A stretch of DNA of 64,000 nucleotides, taken from contig DF820480.1 in the NCBI GenBank assembly GCA_000739535.1, forward strand, positions 12,948 through 76,947. Direction: 5' to 3'. Position 1 is the first letter of the stretch, and every line of letters starts with the position of its first letter. A program made the translations under genes and the position numbers. The notes beneath the pieces were generated by a model. The model made no database searches, was not told the DNA's origin, and was given only the letters and a program-made list of their open reading frames with translations. The stretch comes from Candidatus Vecturithrix granuli (lineage in GTDB: Bacteria > Moduliflexota > Moduliflexia > Moduliflexales > Moduliflexaceae). This document shows, in pieces, positions 52,099 through 59,785 of this stretch.

Positions 52099-52289
52099 GA
52101 GATAAGAAAAACGCCGTAAAAGTCCCGAAGGGACGGAATATGGTAGCCCAGGGTGTCAGTGAAAATCCGACGTGTGTACCCTCCCCTCTCCGCTGAATTA
52201 GGGGAGGGATGGGGTCAGGCGCTCCCTCCCGTAATTTAGGGGAGGGATGGGGTGGGGTCAGGAGTTTTTTCCGGTAGCTCTAAGCAGGC
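52099..52289. other. Intergenic repeat tract after the transporter operon
   Basis: No gene seen. GTCCCGAAGGGAC at 52122-52134 is a short palindrome followed by TATGGTAGCCCAGGGTGTCA, a tract resembling a common dispersed bacterial repeat. Two near-direct copies of TTAGGGGAGGGATGGGGT lie at 52198-52215 and 52236-52253, each preceded by CCCTCCC-type sequence that can pair with it. Confidence 0.55.
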
Positions 52290-52413
52290 AGAGCTGTTAA
52301 GTTCTGCCATACTCCTCATCTCGACTTCGCTCGATGACCGGAAGACCCGACGTCGAGCGGAGTGGACGTCGAGCGAAGTCGAGACGACTTTAGGCGAGAA
52401 TTGAACAGGCCTG
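52290..52413. repeat. Composite palindromic element, CTGTTAAGTTCT family, copy 3
   Basis: Left end CAGAGCTGTTAAGTTCT (52290-52306); right end 52397-52413 matches its complement at 13 of 17 positions. The interior is a separate palindrome built from CTCGACTTCGCTCGATGACC (52319-52338) and inverted CGAGCGAAGTCGAGA (about 52369-52383). It lies just past the stop of the TIM-barrel gene. Confidence 0.7.
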
Positions 52414-52416
52414 GGG

Positions 52417-53247
52417 TTAAGCAGCGGTCCCTGATTTTACCGTTTCGATCATGGCCTCTATTTTTTTAGCAGCCTCCAACGCTTGAACCAGGAACTCCAT
52501 TTCTATAGTGAATCCGGTTTTATGAATAGCACATTCCAGATTCACCGCTTTGTTGTATGGCGACTCAGCAATTATTCTTGTAAGCCTGTCCCAATCTACT
52601 CTTCCGGTAAAGGGAATTTTATGCTGATCAGAGGTGCCGTCATTATCATGCAGATGGAGAGAAATAAGCCGCTCTTTTCTTGGTTCAAGCCAGTCAAGCC
52701 CGCTGCCTTTCAGAAAGTTGCCGTGACCTGAATCATAGCAGATTCCAATATAATCAGGACTATAGTTGTCAAGTCCAAGATTGACCAGGAAAGGCGTATT
52801 CATCACGTTTTCCAGGGCGAACCTGACACCATGGCTTTTCGCAAAAGGCTGCAGCTCATCAAGGGAGCGCAATAGTCTGTCTCCGTGCTTTTCCCTGGAG
52901 TCAGATTCATCCGGCGTGTTTGAAGGATGCATGATAATCACATCTGTCTCAAGCCTTGCGGCCATTTCAATGCGGTTTTTTACCAGATCCACCCCAGCCT
53001 GACGCTCATACTCCAGGCTTGAAACCCAGTATTTTTCCTTCCCTGCTGTGGCGTGCAGATCGTTAAGCTTCAGACCATACTCATCAAGCCACTTTTTAAT
53101 TTGAACGATTTCAGAATCACCGTATAAAAAATCCGTATCCCAATGGTGGCACCAATGGATATGGGTAAAACCTGCATCAGCGATCTTCCTCAGGTATGGC
53201 TGAGGAGAGTCTATACTCTTCACATAATCACTTGTCATTGAATACAT
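52417..53247 (-). CDS. Sugar phosphate isomerase/epimerase-like TIM-barrel protein
   Basis: 276 residues from the ATG at 53247, preceded on its strand by GAGGG. The xylose isomerase-like TIM-barrel fold is shown by GFTHIHWCHHWDTDF near the N terminus, and by the metal ligands in FALENVM (Glu), GICYDSGHGNF (Asp/His), SLHLHDNDGTSDQH (His, Asp) and VNLECAIH (Glu). Members of this superfamily interconvert keto sugars or inositols using a divalent metal. It faces the transporter operon tail-to-tail and is divergent from the GH4 operon, so it may share control with the latter. Exact substrate unknown. Confidence 0.88.
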   Translation of the reverse strand: MYSMTSDYVKSIDSPQPYLRKIADAGFTHIHWCHHWDTDFLYGDSEIVQIKKWLDEYGLKLNDLHATAGKEKYWVSSLEYERQAGVDLVKNRIEMAARLETDVIIMHPSNTPDESDSREKHGDRLLRSLDELQPFAKSHGVRFALENVMNTPFLVNLGLDNYSPDYIGICYDSGHGNFLKGSGLDWLEPRKERLISLHLHDNDGTSDQHKIPFTGRVDWDRLTRIIAESPYNKAVNLECAIHKTGFTIEMEFLVQALEAAKKIEAMIETVKSGTAA

Positions 53248-53371
53248 GTATTTTCCCTCGTCATTTTACTTGTCAACTTAGAGTAGATTGTATATTGAGT
53301 CAGAAGGGAGTTAAAGGAGGATACCAAAGAAGTCAAGCACAATGAGTAAAAAAAATTCTTCCTGTAAACAT

Positions 53372-53434
53372 CTGGAGTGCGAAAGTTCTACTTTCGCCCG
53401 CGTTACGCGCGAAAGTAGAACTTTCGCACTCCAG
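53372..53434. repeat. Palindrome with perfect 26-bp arms in the divergent GH4 promoter region
   Basis: Arms at 53372-53397 and 53409-53434, each containing CTGGAGTGCGAAAG and TACTTTCGC, enclose an 11-bp loop. It sits in the 240-bp gap between the divergent TIM-barrel and GH4 genes, where promoters of both must lie; I see no clear -35/-10 pair there. Confidence 0.9.
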
Positions 53435-53487
53435 CCTGGCCGATAAAATGATAGCTAAGGATTAAAAAAATAAGGAGGGAAAAAACT

Positions 53488-54852
53488 ATGAGCAGTAAAA
53501 TTGTTCTAATTGGGGCGGGAAGTGCAATGTTTGGTCTTGGTTCTGTAGGTAATATTTTCAAAAACAAAGCGTTGCAAGGCAGTACGGTCGTACTGCACGA
53601 TATTAATCCGCAAGCTCTGAGCAAAGTTGAGAGAATTGCCCGGGGGTATATGGAAGAGCACCAACTTCCTTATACCCTGGTTGCGACGACTTCGCGGCAA
53701 GAGGCGCTGCGGGGAGCGAATTTTTGCATTCTTGCCATTGAAATCGGCAATCGCTACGAATTGTGGGAGCAGGATTGGAAAATTCCGCTGCAATACGGCA
53801 TTCATCAGGTGTACGGCGAAAACGGCGGCCCTGGTGGCTTATTCCATTCTTTACGGATTATTCCGCCAATTCTTGAGATTTGCAGCGACATTCAAAAGCT
53901 CTGTCCCAATGCATATCTGTTCAATCTCAGCAACCCCATGACCCGCATTTGTCTGGCGATTACGCGCAAATTTCCTGAACTCAAAGTCATCGGATTATGT
54001 CATGAAGTTGTCTCCTTAATGGAACACCTCCCGAAAATTCTCAATACGCCCTGGTCGAATCTCCAGATCAAAGCCGGAGGCTTGAACCATTTCAGCGTGC
54101 TGCTCGAAGCGATCTATAAAGACACGGGTAAAGACGCGTATCCTGAAATCCGCACTAAAGCTCCGGCCTACTTCGAACGCCTGCCGGAACAATCTTATGA
54201 AAATCTGGGGGCTATGAAAGAGATGTTAGATGCGGCGCGCGGCAGCGGCGAGCGTCTTCCCAGTCGGCAGCATGTCTGGGCCGAACGCGAACTATTCAAG
54301 GTGATTCTGGAAAAATTCGGGCTACTGCCGATTACTACCGACAGCCATGTCGGCGAATACATCCAATGGGCGCATTCGGTAGTTGATCACAAAGGCATCT
54401 TAGATTTCTATAATTTTTACAAAAAATGGTGTTTGGAGCAAGTGCCGGAATCGAGAATTAAGGGTACCCTGGAAATCGAATACTGGCGCGAAATCCCGAT
54501 TATCGAAGGCATTCTCACGGATTCCCACCAGGAAGAACTGGCAGTGAATATTCCGAATAACGGTTTGATCGAGAATCTATCACCCGATATGGTCGTTGAA
54601 GTGCCGGCGACTGTGGATAAAGACGGCGTGCATGGCGTTAAACTCGGAAAACTGCCCAGAGGCTTTGCCGGTCTGCTCAATAATCAGGTCGCAGTGAACG
54701 ATTTGACCGTTGAAGCGGTGCTGACCGGTTCCCGTGAACTGGCGTTGCAAGCCTTGTTAGTCGATCCGGTGGTTGATAACGTGGCCGCCGCCGAAGCCGC
54801 CTTAGACGCGATTCTTGAATATCAGCAAGACTATCTTGGGTATATTCGTTAA
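53488..54852 (+). CDS. Glycoside hydrolase family 4 (CHEV subgroup; alpha-glucosidase-like)
   Basis: 454 residues with an AAGGAGGG ribosome-binding site. GH4 enzymes use NAD+ and a divalent metal in a redox elimination mechanism. NAD-binding GAGSAMFG is at the N terminus, followed by YGENGGPGGLFHSLR near 110-124, NLSNPMTR near 150-157, GLCHEV near 171-176 carrying the metal-binding Cys and His, and GGLNHFSVL near 197-205. The CHEV motif places it in the GH4 subgroup described for alpha-glucosidases and related non-phosphorylated substrates rather than the 6-phospho-glycosidases. That agrees with an ABC importer (not a PTS) and a ROK sugar kinase downstream. The sugar is inferred, not shown. 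Confidence 0.92.
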   Translation: MSSKIVLIGAGSAMFGLGSVGNIFKNKALQGSTVVLHDINPQALSKVERIARGYMEEHQLPYTLVATTSRQEALRGANFCILAIEIGNRYELWEQDWKIPLQYGIHQVYGENGGPGGLFHSLRIIPPILEICSDIQKLCPNAYLFNLSNPMTRICLAITRKFPELKVIGLCHEVVSLMEHLPKILNTPWSNLQIKAGGLNHFSVLLEAIYKDTGKDAYPEIRTKAPAYFERLPEQSYENLGAMKEMLDAARGSGERLPSRQHVWAERELFKVILEKFGLLPITTDSHVGEYIQWAHSVVDHKGILDFYNFYKKWCLEQVPESRIKGTLEIEYWREIPIIEGILTDSHQEELAVNIPNNGLIENLSPDMVVEVPATVDKDGVHGVKLGKLPRGFAGLLNNQVAVNDLTVEAVLTGSRELALQALLVDPVVDNVAAAEAALDAILEYQQDYLGYIR

Positions 54853-54857
54853 AATAA

Positions 54858-54890
54858 AAAAACCGGGTTTCTTCAAGAAACCCGGTTTTT
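54858..54890. terminator. Terminator-like hairpin between GH4 and DUF4432 genes
   Basis: AAAAACCGGGTTTCT and its complement (15-bp arms) enclose a 3-nt loop; the hairpin is flanked by A-runs and T-runs on both sides, so it could terminate on either strand. Its core is the same as the palindrome at 48424, so it is also a member of a dispersed repeat family. Confidence 0.7.
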
Positions 54891-54902
54891 AGGGTATTCA
54901 TC

Positions 54903-56072
54903 ATGGAAAAAATTTGGATCATCACAGACACAAACGCCTCTTTCTCAGCTTCCGATTTCTGCATTCCGGGCCGTGAACTCGGCTTTAACGACGCGGCTTA
55001 TTGTCGCAAAATGACCCTGAGCGGCGGGCGGCAGACCGGGGTTGAGATTATTGAGATTTCCAACGGTCTCCTGACTCTGCGCGTATGCCCTACCCGCGGT
55101 ATGGGGATTATTGACGGGCATTTCGGTCCGCATCCGCTTGGCTGGCAGTCGCCGGTGCGGGAAATTGTGCATCCGCAGTATATTCATCTGCTGGAAATGG
55201 GCGGGAGAGGCTGTCATTACGGATTTAACGAATTTCTCAATCGCTGCGGCATCGAATGGTCAGGGGCTATGGGCGATGATGAAATTATCAATAACATGGG
55301 GAACACCGATCGCATTTTTTTACCTCTGCACGGTAAAGTCGGCTGGACCCCGGCCTGCCGGGTTGCGCTGCGCTGCCAGGATGAGACGCTCATCCTTGAG
55401 GGCGACGTTCCTGAACAGATCGTATTCGGTGTGAATTATATGCTGCGCACACAACTGATCCTGGAAAAAGGGCGCACGCGGATTCGGATTGAAGATACGC
55501 TCTCGAATCTCGGGGACGGGGCCGGAGAATACGAAATGTTGTATCACACCAATTTTGGCCCTCCGTTTTTAGAAGCGGGTTCGCAATTTCTGGGAACCTA
55601 CGATAAATTGGTGCCACGCGATCAATTTGCGGCCGCCGGAATGGACGATCTCGCCGTATTTCCCGGCCCCACGCCCGGCTTTATCGAGCAGGTCTTTCTG
55701 CTGCAAGGCTGCCCGGATGAGCAGGGATTTGCGCATCAACTGCTTGTCAACGCTGCTCAGAATTTAGCGGCAAAGGTCAGTTATCAGATTGCGACGCTGC
55801 CTTATACGATTCTCTGGAAACGCTGTTCAGGAATGCGCGATGGCTACGTGGCCGGCTTCAATCCCTGTTCGGATTTGCCGAATCCCCGCAGAATAGAACG
55901 CGAAGGCGGACGAGTCGCCCAAATTCAGGCCGGAGCGGACGTGACTTTCTCGCACTGGATTGAACTTTTCGAAGGCCAGGATACCGTGAGCGCGGTCAAG
56001 GCTGAAATCCAGCGCAAACGAGGACAGGAACAGATTGGAGCAGCCGGAGATTTTACCTTTTTTACGAGATAA
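54903..56072 (+). CDS. DUF4432 family protein (aldose 1-epimerase-like)
   Basis: 389 residues. The start ATG at 54903 lies 13 bp after the hairpin, with no clear Shine-Dalgarno sequence. The DUF4432/mutarotase-like beta-sandwich is indicated by LRVCPTRGMGIIDGHFGPHP, LGWQSPVREIVHP, LHGKVG and the MLYHTNFGPPFL segment, with HGxxG, YHxNxG and the terminal SHWIE motif (FSHWIELFEG). Related proteins interconvert sugar anomers or epimers. Placed between a GH4 glycosidase and a sugar ABC importer, it probably prepares the released sugar; inference only. Confidence 0.85.
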   Translation: MEKIWIITDTNASFSASDFCIPGRELGFNDAAYCRKMTLSGGRQTGVEIIEISNGLLTLRVCPTRGMGIIDGHFGPHPLGWQSPVREIVHPQYIHLLEMGGRGCHYGFNEFLNRCGIEWSGAMGDDEIINNMGNTDRIFLPLHGKVGWTPACRVALRCQDETLILEGDVPEQIVFGVNYMLRTQLILEKGRTRIRIEDTLSNLGDGAGEYEMLYHTNFGPPFLEAGSQFLGTYDKLVPRDQFAAAGMDDLAVFPGPTPGFIEQVFLLQGCPDEQGFAHQLLVNAAQNLAAKVSYQIATLPYTILWKRCSGMRDGYVAGFNPCSDLPNPRRIEREGGRVAQIQAGADVTFSHWIELFEGQDTVSAVKAEIQRKRGQEQIGAAGDFTFFTR

Positions 56073-56159
56073 AACGAAAAACTGAGCTTTTTGATTCTAC
56101 TTTGTTAGATTCGGCTTTGCCCTTTCAGGGCAACATCCAGGACCGTTGAAATTTAAGAA

Positions 56160-56276
56160 AGTAGTACTTTGTCAACATTTGAGTGACTGGTTTGTAGTAA
56201 ACGCTTTAGCGTTTAAACGCCGCTTAAGCGGCTACTACGAACCCGTCGGTCAAACTTTGACAAAACAGTAGTATTG
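56160..56276. repeat. Nested palindromic element, GTAGTA/CGCTTTAGCG family
   Basis: The outer arms (from about 56160 and ending about 56276) share TTTGTCAA and GGTTTGTAGTA-type sequence, inverted with mismatches. Inside is a cleaner palindrome, 56194-56238: GTAGTAAACGCTTTAGCG and GGCTACTAC. The inner unit is repeated at 59705-59780. It occupies the middle of the 433-bp gap 56073-56505; a further CCCTTTCAGGG palindrome lies near 56120. No gene is seen in the gap. Confidence 0.75.
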
Positions 56277-56355
56277 AAACAACTCAATTTTTAGATCGGT
56301 CATTTTGAAAAACAAGAGCTTCAAGTGAAAATGAAGAATTTTTTAAATGAAAATT

Positions 56356-56388
56356 TTCTTGACAAGCGTGAAATGACCTGGTCAAGAA
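56356..56388 (+). promoter_or_regulatory. Candidate promoter/operator of the sugar ABC importer
   Basis: TTCTTGAC at 56356-56363 is inverted as GTCAAGAA at 56381-56388, a 25-bp centre-to-centre dyad that suits a dimeric regulator. TTGACA at 56359-56364 within the left arm could be a -35 box, but no strong -10 lies 17 bp on (AGAATA is two to five bases further). The DeoR-type protein at 60738 is a candidate binder. The AAATGAAAATTTTC tract just upstream resembles the operator half-sites near 30308-30337. Confidence 0.4.
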
Positions 56389-56505
56389 TAAGGTGTCTCT
56401 TTATTTGAAGAGAGTCAGTGTAAATCTAATGTTTACATTAATGAACAAGCAGGTGTATATGTTGTTCAGACAAGCATAGAAACCTGCACAACAGGAGGGA
56501 GTGCA

Positions 56506-57780
56506 ATGAAAAAGCTCAGTATTCTCGGACTTATTCTGGTCATGATGTGTGTCGGGGTCGCGCAAGTGTATGCGGCTGATGAATTCATCATCTTCCATTA
56601 TTGGACGGCGGGCGGCGAGAAGGAAGCGATTGATGAACTCTTTAAATTGTTCAAAGAAAAACATCCCGATGTGAATATCCTTGAAAATCCTGTGGCAGGC
56701 GGCGGCGGAGCCAATATGCTCGCCGTGCTGATGGGCAATCTTGAATCCGGCAATCCGCCCGATATTTTCCAGGATCATCAGGGCAATCAGCAGAAGAGCT
56801 ATATTGACGCCGGCTATCTGGAAGAGATCAATGCGGTCTGGGAAAAAACCAATTTTGAAAGCCGCATCAACCCGGCCTGGGTCAAAAGCTTGAAATTTGA
56901 CGGCAAGGTGTATTCCGTGCCGATCAATGCGCACCGGACAAACTGGTTGTGGTACAATAAACCGTTGTTTGAAGAACTCGGTTTGACCCCACCGGAAACC
57001 TACGATGCCCTGCTTGAAACCTGCAAAAAGATCAAAGAAGCCAAACCGGATATCGCTCCGCTCTCTTTAGGCACGCGTGAGAAAGTCTGGGCCACGTATA
57101 TTTATGATATGTGCTTGGTTGCCGCTGGCGGCCCTGATTTTTATGAAAAGGCAAATACCGGGATGATCGATTTCAAAACAGATCCGACCTTCCGCGACGC
57201 CATGGAAAAATATAAAGCCTTGATTCCCTATTTCTATCCTTTCCATGCCACCAAAAGTTGGGATGAAGCCGGCGCGTTACTGAAAGACGGGCAAGCGGCG
57301 ATGTATTGGATGGGCGACTGGGTGCTGGGTTACTATCTGGCAATTGGGATGGAGCCTGAGAAAGATTTCAGCGCTACCGCAATTCCCAAAGACCTGTGGT
57401 TTGGTCATGCCGATACCTTCCCCTTAGCCAACGGCGCACCGCATAAAGATCTGGCGTTAAGCTGGCTTGAAATCTGCATGTCGAATGAAGGCCAGAAAAA
57501 CTTCAACCTCAAAAAAGGCTCTGTGACCATCGTCAATGATGTGCCGCCGGATGTGTATCCTGATCCATACCGCCAACGCAGCGCGAAAGATCTGGCCTCC
57601 TTACGGGCCGCGATTGACGGCTATCATGGCGGCATTATGACCCCGGCCTTTGGGGATGATCTGCAAGACATCCTGACGCAATTCCTGACAGACGGCGATG
57701 TTGATTCCGCGATTGCAGAAATTGCCGCCTCAGCCGAACGGAACGAGATCAAAGAAAAGTGCAGTTGGTTCTGGCAATAA
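56506..57780 (+). CDS. Sugar ABC transporter substrate-binding protein (family 1)
   Basis: 424 residues with an AGGAGGGAG ribosome-binding site. The signal peptide is residues about 1-23 (MKKLSILGLILVMM to VYA-AD). The mature protein begins with FIIFHYWTAGGEKEAIDELF, the typical opening of carbohydrate-binding family-1 proteins. PPDIFQDHQGNQQKSYIDAG, VYSVPINAHRTNWLWYNK and GQAAMYWMGDWVLGYY are further family motifs, with aromatic residues suited to sugar stacking. With the two permeases it makes a MalEFG-type importer. No dedicated ATPase is encoded nearby, so a shared MsmK-like ATPase elsewhere is needed. Confidence 0.93.
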   Translation: MKKLSILGLILVMMCVGVAQVYAADEFIIFHYWTAGGEKEAIDELFKLFKEKHPDVNILENPVAGGGGANMLAVLMGNLESGNPPDIFQDHQGNQQKSYIDAGYLEEINAVWEKTNFESRINPAWVKSLKFDGKVYSVPINAHRTNWLWYNKPLFEELGLTPPETYDALLETCKKIKEAKPDIAPLSLGTREKVWATYIYDMCLVAAGGPDFYEKANTGMIDFKTDPTFRDAMEKYKALIPYFYPFHATKSWDEAGALLKDGQAAMYWMGDWVLGYYLAIGMEPEKDFSATAIPKDLWFGHADTFPLANGAPHKDLALSWLEICMSNEGQKNFNLKKGSVTIVNDVPPDVYPDPYRQRSAKDLASLRAAIDGYHGGIMTPAFGDDLQDILTQFLTDGDVDSAIAEIAASAERNEIKEKCSWFWQ

Positions 57781-57806
57781 GAGGTTTGGAGAGATAGATA
57801 AACTTA

Positions 57807-57997
57807 GCCCGCGAAACACGCGAAATACGCGAAAATTTTTCAAAGGATCAAAAGTTTTTGATTCTCTGTGAATTCCCGTACTGCTGGAGTGGCAAAGCTT
57901 GTCTTTGCCGTCCACTAGCTGCGTCGGCAAAGACACTCCAGCAGCGCAAAAGTTGCTAAAGGGTCAGATTTTCGCGTATTTCGCGTGTTTCGCGGGC
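57807..57997. repeat. Large nested palindrome with perfect 30-bp arms
   Basis: The arms at 57807-57836 and 57968-57997 (GCCCGCGAAACACGCG onward) are perfectly inverted. Between them lies a second palindrome at 57881-57944, with CTGCTGGAGTG/CACTCCAGCAG outer arms and GTCTTTGCC/GGCAAAGAC inner arms. It separates the binding-protein gene from its first permease and ends 6 bp before that permease's ATG, replacing any ribosome-binding site. Confidence 0.92.
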
Positions 57998-58003
57998 AAT
58001 ACC

Positions 58004-58876
58004 ATGAAACATTATAAAATTTACGGATTTCTTTTTTTAACGCCGGTTCTCATCGGGGTTGGCATTCTGTATTTGATGATCATCTGGAACGTCATCGCCG
58101 CGTTTACCGAATGGCAGGGACTGAAATCAACCTGGAACTTTATCGGTCTGAAATATTTTCTGGATTTGTTCTCCCTGCGGCGGTTCTGGGTGAATATCTG
58201 GAATAATTTTTTATGGTTACTCCTTTTTATCGGCCCCACAACGCTGGTGGGTTTTGTGCTGGCCTATCTGTTTTCCAATATCGGACGCGCTGAATATCTG
58301 CTCAGGCAGGTCTTTTTATTTCCAATGGCCCTGTCGTTTATCATCACCGGCGTGCTTTGGTCCTGGATGTATGATCCGGGTTCGGGTCTGATTAATACGA
58401 TCTTAAAAAGTTTTGGCATGAACACCGCCCATCTGGGCTGGCTGGCGGACCCGAAACTGTCGATCTATTGCATGATCTTTACCGGATTCTGGCAGTATGT
58501 CGGCTTTGCGATGGTCATCTACATCGGCGCCATCCGCGGACTTTCCACTTCAATGATTGAAGCGGCCAAAATTGACGGGGCCGGCCGTTTCCGCATTCTC
58601 TTTCAAATCATTTTCCCCAATGTGGGGCATGGCACACTGATTTGCACGACCATGTTAGGCATTACTACCGTCAAAGTCTTTGATCTTGTCTGGATTATGA
58701 CCGGCGGCGGACCTGGAATCAAGACCGAAGTGCTCCCGTACCTGATGTATCGCCTGAGTTTCAGTCAGCGTAATCTCGGCATGGGCGCGGCAACCAGTAT
58801 CGTCATTTTAATCTTAGCCAGTTTTCTGGTCATTCCCTATTCACTCTGGGCCATGAAAAGGTGGGTAAACACATGA
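58004..58876 (+). CDS. Sugar ABC transporter permease (MalF/UgpA type)
   Basis: 290 residues from the ATG at 58004; the in-frame extension to 57899 is repeat sequence and is rejected. No Shine-Dalgarno is visible because the palindrome ends just upstream. Membrane segments lie at about 8-32, 72-95, 105-125, 155-175, 205-225 and 260-280. The coupling motif is EAAKIDGAGRFRILFQIIFP, the EAA loop of MalF-type permeases. It overlaps the next permease by ATGA. Confidence 0.92.
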   Translation: MKHYKIYGFLFLTPVLIGVGILYLMIIWNVIAAFTEWQGLKSTWNFIGLKYFLDLFSLRRFWVNIWNNFLWLLLFIGPTTLVGFVLAYLFSNIGRAEYLLRQVFLFPMALSFIITGVLWSWMYDPGSGLINTILKSFGMNTAHLGWLADPKLSIYCMIFTGFWQYVGFAMVIYIGAIRGLSTSMIEAAKIDGAGRFRILFQIIFPNVGHGTLICTTMLGITTVKVFDLVWIMTGGGPGIKTEVLPYLMYRLSFSQRNLGMGAATSIVILILASFLVIPYSLWAMKRWVNT

Positions 58877-59697
58877 AAGAACGCCGTTTTACACGTATCA
58901 CCGTGGTGCTTTTGCTCCTGTTGTCCATCCCCTGGTTACTTCCGGTTTATGCTATGTTAACGACTTCTGTCAAAACCCAGGCCGAAGTCGCCGGTCAGCA
59001 ATATTTACAACTCCCGGAAACGCTCAATTGGAGCAACTATGTCGTGGCTTTCAAAGCTTTGAAACAGGGCTTACTGAACAGTATTATTATCACAATTCCA
59101 GCGACCTTCTTGTGTATTTTTTTTGGTTCTCTGGGCGGCTATTTTCTCACCATGTTCGATTTTAAACCGTCGCAGCTCATCTTTTTCGGAATTGTGGTGG
59201 CCTCCTTTCTGCCTTACCAGATCGTCGTTATTCCTATTACCCGTTTCCTGAGCATGTTCAATCTGCTCAATTCGTATTCGGGCTTGATTCTGATTTACGT
59301 GATTCTGAATTTACCGATGGGCACGCTGATTACTGCGACTTTTTTCATGAAGATGCCCAAAAGTATTCTGGAAGCGGCGATTATTGACGGCTGCAAACCG
59401 ATTGCTTTTTACCATCGAATTCTGATTCCGCTTTCGATTCCGGGCTTGATTTCCGCCGCGATTCTGGTGTTTGTGCAAGTTTACAATGAATTTCTGTTAG
59501 GCATTGTCGTCACCCGGGGCCCGCAGGTCAAGCCGGTCATGCCAATTCTGGCAGAACTCAAAGGCTCGCAAATTGCGCAATGGCATATCCAAATGGCCGG
59601 GGCCGTCATTACCGCCTTAATTCCGCTGGCGGTGTTCATCTTTTTATCAAATTATTTCATCGCAGGCTTAACGGTCGGCTACGCCAGCGAAGAATAA
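58873..59697 (+). CDS. Sugar ABC transporter permease (MalG/UgpE type)
   Basis: 274 residues from the ATG at 58873, inside the previous stop; the GTG at 58861 is less likely. Six membrane segments at about 10-30, 70-92, 103-125, 135-158, 180-205 and 240-262. The coupling loop is ILEAAIIDGCKPIAFYHRI, and MLTTSVKTQAEV after the first segment is typical of MalG-type subunits. It partners the previous permease. Confidence 0.93.
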   Translation: MKERRFTRITVVLLLLLSIPWLLPVYAMLTTSVKTQAEVAGQQYLQLPETLNWSNYVVAFKALKQGLLNSIIITIPATFLCIFFGSLGGYFLTMFDFKPSQLIFFGIVVASFLPYQIVVIPITRFLSMFNLLNSYSGLILIYVILNLPMGTLITATFFMKMPKSILEAAIIDGCKPIAFYHRILIPLSIPGLISAAILVFVQVYNEFLLGIVVTRGPQVKPVMPILAELKGSQIAQWHIQMAGAVITALIPLAVFIFLSNYFIAGLTVGYASEE

Positions 59698-59704
59698 GAG
59701 GTTT

Positions 59705-59780
59705 GTAGTAGCCGCTTTAGCGGCGTCATGAAACGCTAAAGCGTTTACTACGAGCGAACGCTAAAGCGTTTACTACGAGC
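59705..59780. repeat. GTAGTA/CGCTTTAGCG repeat, second copy
   Basis: GTAGTAGCCGCTTTAGCGGC at 59705-59724 is followed by two direct copies of CGCTAAAGCGTTTACTACGA (59734-59753, 59760-59779) that are inverse to the first arm. The inner unit of the element at 56194 is the same. It fills the 88-bp gap before the ROK kinase gene, whose ATG follows within six bases. Confidence 0.8.
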
Positions 59781-59785
59781 AAAAA

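Noticed and set aside
56401-56934. 177-codon minus-strand open frame over the start of the sugar-binding protein gene
   Set aside because: It covers the promoter, ribosome-binding site and signal peptide of a well-supported gene and shows no domain.
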